A DNA stretch of 64,000 nucleotides from Paramecium pentaurelia. Taxonomy: Eukaryota > Ciliophora > Oligohymenophorea > Peniculida > Parameciidae. Shown here piece by piece: positions 11,801 to 23,807 of the stretch. How positions within the stretch are numbered: position 1 is the stretch's first letter; each line of letters begins with the position of its first letter. The stretch is from positions 354,008-418,007 of the forward strand of contig CAJJDO010000019.1 of NCBI GenBank assembly GCA_905183005.1. Reading direction: 5' to 3'. The position numbers were made by a program, and so were the translations under genes. The notes beneath the pieces are model-generated. The model was not told the DNA's origin. It saw nothing but the letters and a program-made list of their open reading frames with translations, and did no database searches.

Positions 11801-12942
11801 AAAAAAAATAATAATGATTTAAACATCATTAACTAAGATTTATATGAATTTCTAATTAAAAATAACAATTAATTGAACTAATGAAAAAAATTAAATGATA
11901 TGTTTTACTAATTATATATTTTATTAATAACAGCATTATTATTAATTCTAATGATAAATAACTCCATATGAGTTATCCTCTTCTAAAATACTTATAATCC
12001 ATTTAAATACTTTAAAATACATGATATTAATATATCTAATTTTATAAACTTTGTATATTTCTTATAAAATGTTACTAAGCTCCATTTTGATTACATTAAA
12101 AATTATTATATTTAGTCTTTAGTAAAATATTAATTTAAGGTTAAAAACATTTAATCACCAATTGAATATAAAATTAAGTAAATAATTTTTCTTAAATTAT
12201 TATATATTTCTTTTTCTGTTCTTAAATTTTCAATAATAAGGATATTAAATAAGTAATGATTATAAAATCTATTAAATTTTATTGGTATAGCACTTCATAG
12301 TTATATAATTTGATGTCCATTCAAGTTTAAAAATTAGTTATTTTTATTTACCTGAAATTTTGTTTAAATTTTTATTTTTAAACTTTCTGAATTATTACAT
12401 AAATTAAGCAATAGATTGATTAATTTACTATATTGAATATATGTATATAAATAAAGTTTTATTAAACTAAGCAATCTTGAGATAATATTATTGGGAAAGG
12501 ATTAATTTTATTACTACATGTATAAATTACTTTATATACAAATATGATAAATTAAAATTAAGTTTCTTTTTTAATCTTAATATAATCTCGACTTATTTGA
12601 AAATCCATTTAAGGAATTGGAAATGATAAATAAAACAATTAACACATATGTTTTAATATTAAAATAAATATTATAGAAATAAGTTTATAAAATCGAATAT
12701 ATATAATTAATTTATTTACTTCTACTCCAAAGAAGAGATTTCATGAACATTTAATCAATTCTTAAAAACACTCTTATTGCTGTATAAAGTTCATTCTTTA
12801 AGATATTTATTATGTATCAAGTATATAAAGAGAAATGTTATTCTTTATATTATTTATGAAATCAAAGAAATATTAATAATTTAAGGATTAACAAAAAAAA
12901 AATTTGAATTAAAAAAAACGAGTATTTTAGTGTGATTTCAAT
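11801..12942. other. Gene-poor AT-rich stretch
   Basis: About 1.1 kb, unusually long for this compact genome. I found no sustained frame with coding character on either strand, no tRNA-like cloverleaf and no long repeat. It may contain decayed sequence or an unrecognised non-coding RNA. Confidence 0.45.
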
Positions 12943-13451
12943 TAATGAGAAGTTCTATATTAAACTATTTTATCTTTATAGTCTTGGTATAGTTTGTGTT
13001 GTTGAGTTAAATTAACTAATTTCTTAACTTCATTTCTTATAACCTAATATTTGAAGAGCAAATGTCATCACCCCGTTAAAGTTTTCTTTCTTAAGCCATT
13101 TTTGTTTTACAATTCTTCAAATAAAAGCAAAAAAAATTCATTAAGCTCTTCAAAACTCAAAAACATACTTCATCTTTGAACAAATACCATGAAGCCCCAA
13201 AGTTAAAGAAGCATTAAGAAAAAGATAAAAAAACACATCATACAAATAATCATACTAAATGAGAAAAATCTTAGTTCCCCACATAATACTAATCAATACC
13301 TACTAACAAAACATACAAGCTGTGAAACAAGTCCAGAAACAGAAGTGAAAGAACCTGGGAGTATGTTATCATTTTTATTAAATGAAGAAAGACCTTAAAT
13401 ATACTCATCTCATTCTATAATCTCTAAATCAGAATAAATTATAACAAATTG
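12943..13451 (+). CDS. Hypothetical protein with N-terminal hydrophobic segment, frame uncertain
   Basis: The first frame starts MRSSILNYFIFIVLVQFVLL, a good signal peptide or membrane anchor, and continues Lys/His-rich to a TGA near 13261. A second, overlapping frame (HNTNQYLLTKHTSCETS, then EVKEPGSMLSFLLNEERPQ) runs to TGA at about 13451 and looks like coding sequence. I could not find a GT-AG intron of normal size that joins them, so this may be one gene with a frameshift, two chance frames, or a decaying gene. No family recognised. Confidence 0.33.
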
Positions 13452-14288
13452 AATCGAGCTCTTGTTAATGAATTGTGATTTGCTATAATACTCAACATTT
13501 TTATGTATTTCATTGCATTTAGAATATGTATATATACAAACTTAATTTTTATTTTTATTTCTAATATTCAATTAAGATTCATGAAGTCTAGCACGTCAAA
13601 AAAAAACAAAGATAACTAAAATACTAAATAAAAAGTTTGAAAATTTTAAGATGGAGTAAATATCAAAATAATATAAAACTTAATATCTTAAATTAAAAAA
13701 AAATCACGAATAATATCAATTGTGAGCATAGATTGAAGAAACTATATTTTAGAAATCAGTTAGATTAGAAATGCTTCTAAATTTTCAGCCAAAAATAAAA
13801 TGTATCAATTCCATAATTAATAATATATATATTATCATATTATTATTATTTCAATTGATTCAAAAAATTAATATATATTTATAATATATCATAAGAATTA
13901 AAAAATTATTCATACATAGAAATTAAATATAATAAGTAATATTTTATCATTCTTTATTTATTATTAAATAAGTATCAAATATAAATAACATTAATATAAA
14001 ATATATTATAATAAATTTAGTCTTTTTATATGATTGTAATATTATTATTATTCTTTTTCAGATTCATATTAAAATATATATTTATTATATATAATATTTA
14101 ATTTGATTGATGTTAGTTTTATAGAATTACTTTCAATTATTATTTCTAAACATAATTGTCTATAATATCTAAAGTGTAAATTTATTAATAATCGTTTATT
14201 GTTCTATAATTAATTTCAGTATAAAAATCTAACTAACTTAAGTTGATTGTAATTATATAAAATTTAATAATTGTTTGTTTATTATTTT
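13452..14288. other. Intergenic or decayed coding stretch
   Basis: A possible short gene begins at 13581 (MKSSTSKKNKDNQNTK) and another frame at 13651 (MEQISKQYKTQYLKLKK) reads a coiled-coil-like segment up to TGA at 13723, after which the same frame continues plausibly (AQIEETIFQKSVRLEMLL). This could be the relic of a gene. Beyond about 13800 the DNA is almost pure A/T with no coding signal. Confidence 0.3.
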
Positions 14289-14495
14289 ATGGGCTGTAGC
14301 TCAATGAAAGCTTCAAGGAAAGGATCACTTTCTATTCCAAAAAATGGCATACTAAAAAAGCCTAGTCCAAATTAATCATGCCAATTGGATATAATTGTCA
14401 TTAAAAAAAAGACTTTGAGTTTTTAGATTTCATCAACAAATTCCTATGATTTATCAAGAAAAACCCTACATACGAGACAAATAATCTCAGAATGA
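14289..14495 (+). CDS. Small protein with MGC dual-acylation N-terminus
   Basis: A 68-residue frame starts MGCSSMKASRKGS. Gly2 followed by Cys3, with Ser6-type residues and basic positions after, is a typical N-myristoylation plus palmitoylation signal for plasma-membrane attachment. The rest is basic and Ser-rich (NGILKKPSPNQS, TNSYDLSRKTLHTR) with no domain. TGA at 14493. The start is clear because nothing upstream is open. Other frames downstream stay open to the WG-motif gene, so this may be the first exon of something larger with an unrecognised junction. Function unknown. Confidence 0.5.
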
Positions 14496-15087
14496 TAGGA
14501 GAAGATTATACTTTGATTATATTTTGTTTATATGTATTGTGTGCCAATATAATTTAATATATATGTTAAATATTGGCATTCAAGACTAAGATAGTCTTTA
14601 AATTAAAGATATAGATCTCTTAAAATTTGGAAATTTGAATAAAAAATATGTAAAGATATATATATAGCAAGAATAGTAAGTGAATACATATTTATTATAT
14701 TCAACTAACTTATTCAAAATTCCTATCATTAATGAGTTTTTCCTATAAATTGCATAATTCTATATTAATAAGATGCAACAAGTTATAAATCATGTTTTAA
14801 AATATTATATATTAAATCAGCAATTTTTTAGATTCAAGTTACAAGATTAATTTATGGATCATACCATTTTTCATTTTTTTAATCTTGTAAAATATCAATA
14901 TGAAAAGGTGTTAATTAAAGTAGGAAATAGTTCATATATTTTATAGATGTTAGAGGTTCTATTTTTAGATTAATAGCTTTCCTTTAACGATATTTTAATT
15001 AAATTTAATAATAATTTTACTTCATAATATGAACTACAAAAGTAACATTTTATGTTTAGCTTCATCAATAATAAATATTCTAAATTT
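14496..15087 (+). other. Open frame continuous with the downstream WG gene
   Basis: From about 14563 (MLNIGIQDQDSLQ) the frame is open without TGA right into the MSWGEP start at 15088. Residues look helix-forming (INKMQQVINHVLKYY, YILQMLEVLFLDQQLSF) rather than random, but 175 codons without TGA is possible by chance at this base composition. It may be an N-terminal extension of the WG protein or plain intergenic DNA. Confidence 0.3.
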
Positions 15088-15791
15088 ATGAGTTGGGGTG
15101 AACCAGCAGAAGTTAACATTCAAGCACAAGATAGGGGAAATGATGCCCCTTAAAATAATTGGGGTAATACAGAATAAGCATGGGGCAATAATGATGGTTA
15201 ATAATAAGATGTTCAATAAGTATTCAATAATTATTTAACAATCATTAGGGACAAGAAGATTAATAAAATGAAAGAAAAGGGAAAAAAGGGAAAAAAAGAG
15301 AAGCTTCACCTCCTCCTGTAAAAAGAGTTAGACCTAATCCAATAGTTATTGTAGTTGATGAAGATGAAGATAGTGAAACACAAAATATTATCATAAATGA
15401 ATGTCCAAAATTGTAAAATAAGAATAAAGGATTGATTTAGAATGAGAATAAATAAATTTGTTATGAGGGTAATCTAAAAATTGAAGATTGTGTTGTGAAT
15501 ACAAGGTTTATTAGTTTTGATTTAGAATAATAAGTAAAAATTGATTGCATTGGAGAATATACAATTGAAAATGCTAAGGATTTATTAAAAACACTTAATG
15601 ATTAAGTTCTTATTGGTATAGTTGAAGGTTTAGATGAAGAGAATTAGAAAGTGATTAATAAATTAGCTGATAATTTATTAGATAAATAATAATCAATTAA
15701 GTTTAAGGATTTAAGTCTATTTAGTATTAAATAACTATATAAAATTGAAAATAAATCAAGATTGGCATTTATTAAATAAATAACTTAATGA
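15088..15791 (+). CDS. WG-motif protein with basic nuclear-type segment
   Basis: The N-terminus holds three Trp-Gly motifs within about 35 residues: MSWGEPAEVN, NNWGNTEQ and AWGNNDGQ, in a Gln/Asn/Gly-rich disordered context. A 29-nt intron follows (QQDVQQ to GQEDQQ). Next is a basic segment KGKKGKKREASPPPVKRVR, a likely nuclear localisation signal, then an acidic patch and a folded-looking C-terminal region (EDCVVNTRFISFDLEQQ, KIDCIGEYTIENAKDLLKTL). WG/GW repeats in disordered regions are the known Argonaute/Piwi-binding hook, and Paramecium uses such proteins in scnRNA pathways; applying that here is inference. No named gene recognised. Confidence 0.65.
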
Positions 15792-15996
15792 TAATTACAT
15801 TTAAGAATATATCAATTTATAAAAATACATGTCTATATATATATAAATAAACTTTATTATATTACTAAAAGTAATTTCATTAATACATAATTAGAAAATG
15901 CAAAAAAAAAATTAATTATTTTTAAATATTATAATTATCTAAAAATGATTTGATTAAGTATTATTTAAGTTGATAAAATAAAACAATAATTTAAAT

Positions 15997-17312
15997 TCAT
16001 TCATGCTGTTTTTATTTTGGCTTAATTTATTTAGGTTTTTCATCTGAATTGATATCCTATTTTAAATTAATTTATAATACTTTAAGAATAGATTAATAGA
16101 ATATTGTATTTGTGTTTTAATTGGTATTCACTTTTTATAATAATTAGATAAATTTCGTATTGTTATTTACTATTAAATTAGTGTTATTTTTACTCTAATC
16201 CGCTAATAATAGGGATTTTTGAATAGGATTTTCCATTAATTCTGTAAATAACTTTTATAATTTCTTTTAAAAATTTAACTCTCTCATTTTCTTTGTGTAC
16301 CCTTATTCTTCATTCTATTTAGGAAAAGATTTGTCTACTGTTAAGAATACTATATACATTATTCCTAAATTTCAAAGAGAGTATTTTCAAATGATCTTAA
16401 TTTTTCATTATATTTATTGATTATGATTTTAAATGGAGCTACATCCATTTAAGTTATGATGTTTTCAACATTTTCTAGAATGTCTTTTTTAATATTCTAT
16501 AAATCATTAATCTATTAAGAAACAACAGATTTGAAGCTAGCTAAATTAATCTATTAAGGTGCATCATTCATAAGTAAACTTTAAGATTTTACTTTTTATT
16601 TATCAAGAATGTCATCAATAATTTATTTACTTAATACTTAGAGTTCTTCTAATATTTTATTTGTTTTTTATTTAGGATTATCAAATTAAATTTAATGTTA
16701 TTGGATTAATTTGAGAAATTACATGTTCTAACTGATAACATCACCAACTTTTATAACAAAGTCTTTCAGTTCTTTTTTTTTGATTATTCCATTGGCCTAT
16801 GTCTATATATTCTAAATAAATTAAAGTTCTTTAGATGTATTTTATGTAAATTGTTAAAATTCATCGTGATCCTCTTCTTAACCAAATGTCAACATTTTTT
16901 TATCTATTTCATAATAACGTATTGGTAAACCAGATTATATTGCATAATCAACTATACATCTACTACACATCAATTATTCATTGGCTTCATATTTATATTT
17001 CTTTTTATGGGTTTAACAAATATTTCCTTTTAATTCAACTTATTATTCCTCTTATTATTATTTTAAAAACAAACTAATTACACTGCTTTTTGGTATATTT
17101 GGTGTAATATTTCTATCTTATTTAATCAAATGATTCGAAAGAGTGGCTTTAAGATATGAGGCTTTAACAATATTCTCTTTATTATTTTTTTTAGGAGATG
17201 GTTCAGTTGTAAATCTATTATCTTTGATTTATGAAGTATTATTGAATTCAGTTTTTAAATATGTATTGGATGGTTTACGAACATTAGCATTTTGAATCTG
17301 ATTCTTGTTCAT
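15997..17312 (-). CDS. B-box-like zinc-finger and coiled-coil protein
   Basis: A protein of roughly 430 residues. After an Asn/Ser-rich start (MNKNQIQNANVRKPSN) comes a cluster fitting a B-box-type zinc finger: NICQTHKKKYKYE, then QLMCSRCIVDYAIQ (C-x2-H and C-x2-C pairs). The remainder is largely helical and Gln/Lys/Asn-rich, compatible with a coiled coil (DDILDKQKVKSQSLLMND, ENVEDIITQMDVAPF-like segments), as in TRIM-type proteins but without a RING. One intron of 20-23 nt near 16335-16360 is needed to keep the frame. The last residues are KPKQKQHE before TGA at 15997. No specific function can be assigned. Confidence 0.6.
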
Positions 17313-17525
17313 AAATGTTAAATTTTAATTATAGTTTTAATTCTAAATAAATTATTTTTTGTATTTCCAATAGTTTTTGAATTGATATATTAGACTTTAA
17401 TAAAATAAATTGAATCCTTGAGATTTTTATATTATTATTATACACATTATATAAATACAACCTAAGAAGTATTTAATTAATTTAGATTTATATAATAATT
17501 ATAATTTTTGGATGATTCTACATAA

Positions 17526-18929
17526 TCAGTTGGTAATTTTGGCTTAAACATCACCTTTGTATGATGTACTTTGAGAACCAACTTAACTTGAATAAATTCT
17601 GTAAACATCATCAAAGGTATTTTGCTCTTCTTAAAGAGTTTCAGTTACAGATTTAAAGTGAGCCTCTGAAGAAGCTAAATCCTAAAAATAAATTATAAAA
17701 GGATACTTCATTAGCTAAATCAATTGAATTTTGGATTTTCTTTAATCTGTCTTTACAAGCTGCAGTAGCTTATAATATGGTAATCAATTAATTTTATAAT
17801 TTTTCCTAAAAATATATTATTTAAAAGTATTACTAGATTAACATCTTCAGCTACCAAATGACCTTTGAATGTTTCATTTTCTTTATGAATCAATCCTTTG
17901 AAATCACTGTAACCCATAGCTGAATTAACTTAATTATCTTATTTCTTTCCAAATGATCCTCTTACTTAATCTTCTAAAATGTCTAAGAAATTTAATAATT
18001 CTTATTATGCAACTGTAAATTATGAATAATCTTTGCCTGAACCAGTTTCAGCAGGTGCCTTTTATCCTTTTTCAATAATTTTATTGAATGCAGCAGCTTC
18101 CTTTGCTAATTATTCATTTGTAGCTTTTTCTTCAGCTTCTAATGGATGTTCAGGTACTTGAGCTTCTGGTTCTTCATTAGCATCAACTAAACTATGTTAG
18201 TCTACCTCATCTGAAGGATCTTAGGTTTCAGTAGTTTATTCTTCTGTTATAGTTTCATCTTCTTATAGAACATCATCTTCTTAATCTACTTGATCTGCAT
18301 TATCAACAACTTCAGGTTCATCATATACATGAGGTGGTTCATTATTTTCATCTGTAATTTCTGGTTCTTCACCATCATCAGCTAAAAATGATTTAAGTTA
18401 AATGAATTAAGCAGATTACAAAAGTGTTGGTAAATCAGTCTAATTATTGCTTTAATTAATACTTCTTTTGCATTTTTTACAGCTCTTCTAAGGAAGGCAA
18501 TTAAATTTAGAGATTTCTTAGAATTTTTAATATCATTAATGAAATTAGAATTAGATTCACATCTATTAACATCTAATCTTTAAAGTCTTTCATTATTCTC
18601 TTTTATTCTTTTTTCTAACCAATTAATATAGCTAAGTGTTATTCTAATGTCTCTTTCTTTGTTTGCCCACTCTTAATCTCTTCTATTACATTCACCTCTT
18701 TATGTTGATGCAGATCTCATTAAATCATTTACAATGTCTTGTTTTTGCTGTTCAAATGTCATATATAATCAATTACATATCTAGTTGTTTCCCAATCGCT
18801 CTCCATTTATTATAATTGTTTGCTTGTCTGATTTTTTAAATCACTCAACATCTTTAATACTACATCAATCTCATTTGATTGACAGTATGCTGCTACCAGC
18901 AATAATGCCATCATAGCTAAAACCTTCAT
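17526..18929 (-). CDS. Trichocyst-matrix-protein-like secretory protein
   Basis: Begins with a clear signal peptide, MKVLAMMALLLVAAYCQS. It continues with amphipathic coiled-coil segments and scattered Cys typical of Paramecium trichocyst matrix proteins and Tetrahymena Grl proteins (SDLKNQTSKQLQQMESDWE, STQRGECNRRDQEW, LQRLDVNRCESNSNFINDIK). A long Glu/Asp-rich spacer (EEPEITDENNEPPHVYDEP, TITEEQTTETQDPSDEVDQ) separates two coiled-coil halves, the second including GYSDFKGLIHKENETFKG and QATAACKDRLKKIQNSIDLA. Such proteins are proprotein-processed and crystallise in dense-core granules. The acidic spacer is larger than I would expect, so family membership is probable, not certain. Several introns of 22-38 nt are required. 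Confidence 0.6.
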
Positions 18930-19373
18930 TTATTTAATTATCACACAAAAACGGTATATATATTTACTTATAATTTATATAACCTTTAAAAAGTGATCTA
19001 TCCTCTAGTTCTAAATCAATAAACTAAGAGTTTATAAACAGCCACTTTATAGCATTACTATTCTAATATAATATTTCATTCAAATAATCATTCATTTTCT
19101 TATATATATATATATTTTTAGTTCATTTAATAATATTAATATTAATCATTCTTAAATTTGATTTCTTATTATTGTAAATAGTATTTGATTATAAAGTATT
19201 CATTTTTATGGTATAACAAATATTGAAACATATATTATAGAATATTTGTAGATCATTTGAAATTTTAAGAAAATTTATGTTCTATACAAAATTATTAGCA
19301 ATAACAAAGTAGTTAAATTAAATATATAATAAAGATAGTTAACAATAATTGAAAAATGCATATATATATTTAA
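18930..19373. other. Intergenic, no gene seen
   Basis: About 440 bp between the ATG101 stop and the secretory-protein start, both on the minus strand; AT-rich with a TA dinucleotide run near 19105. It should contain the ATG101 3' end and the region downstream of it, with no coding character. Confidence 0.4.
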
Positions 19374-19964
19374 TCACTATAAATTAAAAGTTAACTAAAA
19401 TGATAATTGTTAAATTATACTTCATATGGGTATTTTAATGGTTTTTGTTGTGATTGATCAAATTATTCATCAAAATGATCATAATTGGCAGTTGCAATAT
19501 CTATAATTTTAGTCAATATATGTGTGAAATCATCTTAAGTTTTATCAAGGGAGGAGAGACCAAATTAAAACAAAAGTAACCACTCTTCAAATACTTTAAG
19601 TTTAGGTTTAAAAAATTATAGGAGTGTTGTTGGTTGTTCTTCCATAAATTTTAAAGAAATTTAAAGAGACTAGCAATTAATCATGTTAGGATCATTATTG
19701 ATATTATCAATTAATTTCTTGATGTCCTTGTCAACTTAAGGTTCCCCACATCTTAACTAAAGATAATAATAATAATACCTGAGTAATTTTGGGTAAACGT
19801 TCACATCTCATATGATTCAATTTGACTGGGCCAAGTGCACGATGAAAAAATATTAAATTAAGAGCAGTAGAAATTACATCTTCTAAATAGATTTTATCTA
19901 ATAGCTAATTATGGAAACATAAGTTTACAAATTCAGGCAATTTAAATTGTGGATAATCTAACAT
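19374..19964 (-). CDS. ATG101: Autophagy protein ATG101
   Basis: ATG101 is a HORMA-fold subunit of the ATG1/ULK1 autophagy-initiation complex, partnering ATG13. Recognised by EDVISTALNLIFFHRALG (the conserved HTILFHRALG core), RCERLPKITQ, LRCGEPQVDKDIKKLID (equivalent of the QCGD-V-KKIEEKID segment), FEEWLLLFQF, DDFTHILTKIIDIA and the terminal YPYE. Two introns: a 22-nt one between ITQ and LRCGEP, and 19395-19420 (26 nt) just after YPYE, which gives the short end LTFNLQ and TGA. Total about 180 residues, slightly short of the usual 200-220. The WF finger residues could not be placed. Confidence 0.85.
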
Positions 19965-19992
19965 ATATATAAATATATTTTTATATAATTTT

Positions 19993-20777
19993 TCAATGTC
20001 TAAACAACTTAATTAAGGAACAAGGAAATATAATATCACTATTAAAATAGATTTAACCTAAATAAAAGGCATTGAAGTAATAGTTCATATGTGGTCTATA
20101 TCTAATCATCTAACATTCCCAAAGTACATAACATAGGATCATAAAATAAGCAAAGAATCAAGCAAACACTTCAACCCAAGTATACACTGCATAAACTAAA
20201 TTTACTAGAATTTCTTAGATCATGAATATCAAAAGAGCTCTAAATATGAATAAGTAATTTATTATACCTCCACCAATAATCTTTGGCTAAGAAACATTGA
20301 TCCTTTCTTCGTCTATCAATTTAAAAGCATAAAAAGACAATTATAAAATCGAATGATATCATAATATATACAATTTCTAAATCTATAAATGTAAATCTAA
20401 ATATAACAAATAATGATAATAATGTTCTTGAAAATTGCATGAGCCATCTAAAAACTTAAATTAGTATTAATTATTACATATAATAAGTAATTGAATGGTG
20501 GAGATTCCCAATCATGTTATTTGAATTGTATTTGTATTAAACAATACAAATATATGAAAATAAATAATAGATCAACTGGATATTTGATATAATTAACTAT
20601 AACATTTCCTAAATTCATAAGATAAAGGAGCAATAGAATCCATAATGAGAAGATATTTTATAATGCCAAAATAATGATATACAATCCTTATACATCTTTG
20701 ATCTTAATATTAATCTTAATAAATACACTATCCCAATTGGGTTCTGTTTATTCAAAGAGTTATTTAATCTATTTCAT
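19993..20777 (-). pseudogene. Multi-pass membrane protein with in-frame TGA
   Basis: The frame starts MKQIKQLFEQTEPNWDSVF and has successive hydrophobic helices (GLYIIILALQNIFSLWILLL, YPVDLLFIFIYLYCLIQIQF, IVYIMISFDFIIVFLCF, ALLIFMIQEILVNLVYAVY). Introns of 25-30 nt, including one joining DYWW to RALLIF, keep it open. At 20158-20160 the frame meets TGA, but the same frame continues with another membrane helix, FFAYFMILCYVLWE, and NYYFNAFYLG before the final TGA at 19993. No normal-sized intron removes the internal TGA. It is either a broken gene, a readthrough site or a sequence error. The family is not recognised; GOST/TMEM-type seven-helix proteins are a loose possibility. Confidence 0.5.
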
Positions 20778-20919
20778 AGTAAAAGTTTCTCTTTTATTAT
20801 GAAATAGATTCCTTTATCATTTATGGAAACTATGAAGGCTTTTATTCAATTATTTCTTCTTCTTAATAATAACTCCTATTATTCATTTAATTTTTATAAT
20901 TTGAATTCAAAGTTATTAA

Positions 20920-23311
20920 ATGGAAGTCAAGAAAAAACCAGCAATAGAATTACCAACTGTTGAAACATTGAGTGTGTTAGATTAGAATGAACCTTAGAAT
21001 GGTATTGAAGTAATTTGTAGAATTCGTCCTAAATTTGTAGGTGAAAATTATGGTAATAATTGTGAGTTCATTCTAGTAAATTATATGATTACAGATAAAA
21101 AACTTGATATATACGAAATCAATAACGAAAATGAAATATCCAATTAAAAAACATTTGCTTTCTCTTAAATATATGATTAGAATTCTACATAAAGAAATTT
21201 GCATTAAGAATATGTTATTCCATTGATTAAGGATATATTTGAAAAATGTATAAATAATACAAATACTTAATAGAAAAAGGAGGACTAGTTTTTACTTATG
21301 GTGTTACAAATTCAGGAAAAACATACACTATAATTGGTACTTAAGAAGCACCTGGAATTTTACCGCTCACATTATCAACTTTAGATAAAATTAAAACAGC
21401 ATTTCTTTTAAATAAAACCACTATTGAAATTGATGGGTAGGTCATCAAAATTAGAGAATCTCCTTATGATGACTATGTTTTAAAAGAAGTCAATTATACA
21501 TTTTAATCATTAGAAATTTATAATGAAGAAATATATGATTTATTAGCTAATAATAAAACTAAATTGTAATTAAAAGAAATCTATGATAAAAAATGTTATG
21601 TAAAAGATGCTGTAGAAAAGGAAATAAATAATACTTAATAATTTAAAGATTTACTTCATAAAGCCTTATAAAATAGATAAATGGGTGAAACTACATTAAA
21701 TAATTAATCAAGTCGATCACACACTATCTTTAAAATACAAATATCATTTCTATATTAATAAGAACAATTTACAATTTAAAAGAAATAAACTATTTGTATT
21801 GTAGATCTGGCTGGGTCAGAAAGAGCAAAAAGAGCTGAAACACAAGGTTCATAACTTACAGAAGCATGCAATATAAATAAATCTTTATTAGTTCTTGGAA
21901 AATGTCTAAAATAAATGAGATGTCAAAATGAATCTGATTAAAATTGTCGTATACCATTTAGAGAATGCAAATTAACTCGTTTGTTGTGTGAATACTTTAC
22001 AGAAGAAAACAGAATTTTGATGATTGTTAATGTTAGATTGACAGGTGATGATATAGAAGAAACACTTAAAGTATTACATTATGGAGCTTTAAGTGTTAAT
22101 GTTAATTTACTTAAATCGAAAATATATGATTCAACTATCTCTTACAATTAAAGACTTTAAATTAATTAATCATAATAAATATTAAATGATTCAAAATCTA
22201 AAAAAATACCCAAAAAAAATGCAAAAGAAATAATTAGAAGAGCAAAGATGTTGGTTTAAAATACAACCTAACATATGTTATTTTAATAAACTATTCAAGA
22301 TTCTTTTGTCAAAGATTTAATATCAACTGTTAAATAATAGCAAGCAAGATTAAAATAATTTAGTGGATTAGATGATGAATTATTTTATCCTCCAATTTTA
22401 GAGAGTGATTAAAGATTATAAAAATCATTAGATAAAATATAGTCTGATAGATCACGTTAAGCATCTCTAGATATTTTAGATAATAAAGGATTATTTTAAC
22501 CACCTCCTGTTAGTAATTTTTTATAAGATATACCATAAAGAAAATCATATAAATTTGAAGAATAAATAAACTAAAATAAAGATGTTATTATTGATGAAAG
22601 GCTATAAATAGATTAATTGAAATTATCAGAAATATAAGAAGAAAAATAAGATATTCATTCTATTATTGAATAACATTTTAATTCTTATGAAGAACAAGAG
22701 GAATTAATTAATGATTTAAAATAACTTGATTTAGAATAAATTGATGAATAAACTGATGATAGTAAATAATAGTCTAAATGTCACATTATTAAATAGAATA
22801 ATAATAATCAAGAAAATGATATTAATATTTCTAACCAATGTTAATATAAAGAAGATTTATTATAGTATTCAAATTAAAAGTATGATAAAAATCATTTCGA
22901 TTAAGCAACCAATACTACTCCTTATGATGAAATGAAAAAGAAACTTTTTGGTTAACTTTTTGAATAAGAATTATAAAAACAGTATATATCAATTTTATTT
23001 TATATAGTTAAGATGAAAAGGATAAATTTAAATAAGAAGTCATGAAAAATTTATTTAATGATGATGATTTATAAAATTTAATTGAAAAAGAAAATCAATA
23101 AGAATTAATTAATTTAGAAGATTCTGCTAAAAAATAATAATAGAGAAATATTGAAAAATTAATATCAAGCAATCATAAAAGTGATTTAAAAATTATAACT
23201 GAATCTGATTAAGAACATGATTCTTCTGGAGACAAAAAACATCACTAAACTAAAAATCATCCAAAAAAGAAAAAATAAACAAAGAAAAAAGGAAAATCAA
23301 AAAAAAGATGA
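20920..23311 (+). CDS. Kinesin motor protein, kinesin-6-like
   Basis: An N-terminal kinesin motor of about 400 residues: IEVICRIRPKF, FTYGVTNSGKTYTIIGT (P-loop), APGILPLTLSTLDKI, NNQSSRSHTIFKIQIS (switch I), VDLAGSERAKRAETQGSQLT (switch II), NINKSLLVLGKCLKQM and IPFRECKLTRLL. The Y-G-V-T-N-S-G-K-T and GILP signatures match the KIF20/KIF23 kinesin-6 branch, which acts at the spindle midzone and in cytokinesis. A long Gln- and Asn-rich tail with coiled-coil potential follows, ending in Lys-rich KHHQTKNHPKKKK-type sequence. One intron (26 nt) lies near 22982. Start MEVKKKPAIELP is the only plausible Met. Confidence 0.9.
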
Positions 23312-23807
23312 TAATTTTTATGTATCTATAGTTTTTTCTAAGCTTTATTTTTATTTATTTACTAAATCAAAATTCATGATTTAATTATTAAATTATATCT
23401 TTTAATTCTAAATTAATAAATTTTCAAAAACTTTAATTAATAATCTAATAAAATTAAGAGTTTAATATATTTTAACTATATTTACTTTAATATAGTAATA
23501 ATTAATATTACCTAATTCCTTTATACATTTATTACAAATTATTAAGTGTTAATATTTTTATTCAATTATTAAATTTATATCTAATTTTCTCCTTTTACAC
23601 TATATCTTTTTTAGATAATTAGGTTAAATTTAAATTATACTTATTACTTAGCCATTTACTTCAAAAATAATGAAAAAAATTATTAAGTATCTAATTCATT
23701 TAAGCATAATAATAATTTAGTAATTAGAGTAAATAATTTTAATATTATGATACTTTCTCTATACATGATAATTGATTGATTTTTTATAAAAAAAACTATA
23801 AAATAAA
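23312..23807. other. Convergent intergenic region, no gene seen
   Basis: About 500 bp between the TGA of the kinesin gene and the TGA of the minus-strand kinase-like gene. Extremely AT-rich, no coding signal. Confidence 0.45.

Noticed and set aside
20158..20160. Selenocysteine as the explanation of the TGA in the membrane-protein gene
   Set aside because: The position is in a hydrophobic segment without a redox motif, and I recognise no SECIS-like hairpin in the short downstream region; nonsense mutation or error is simpler.
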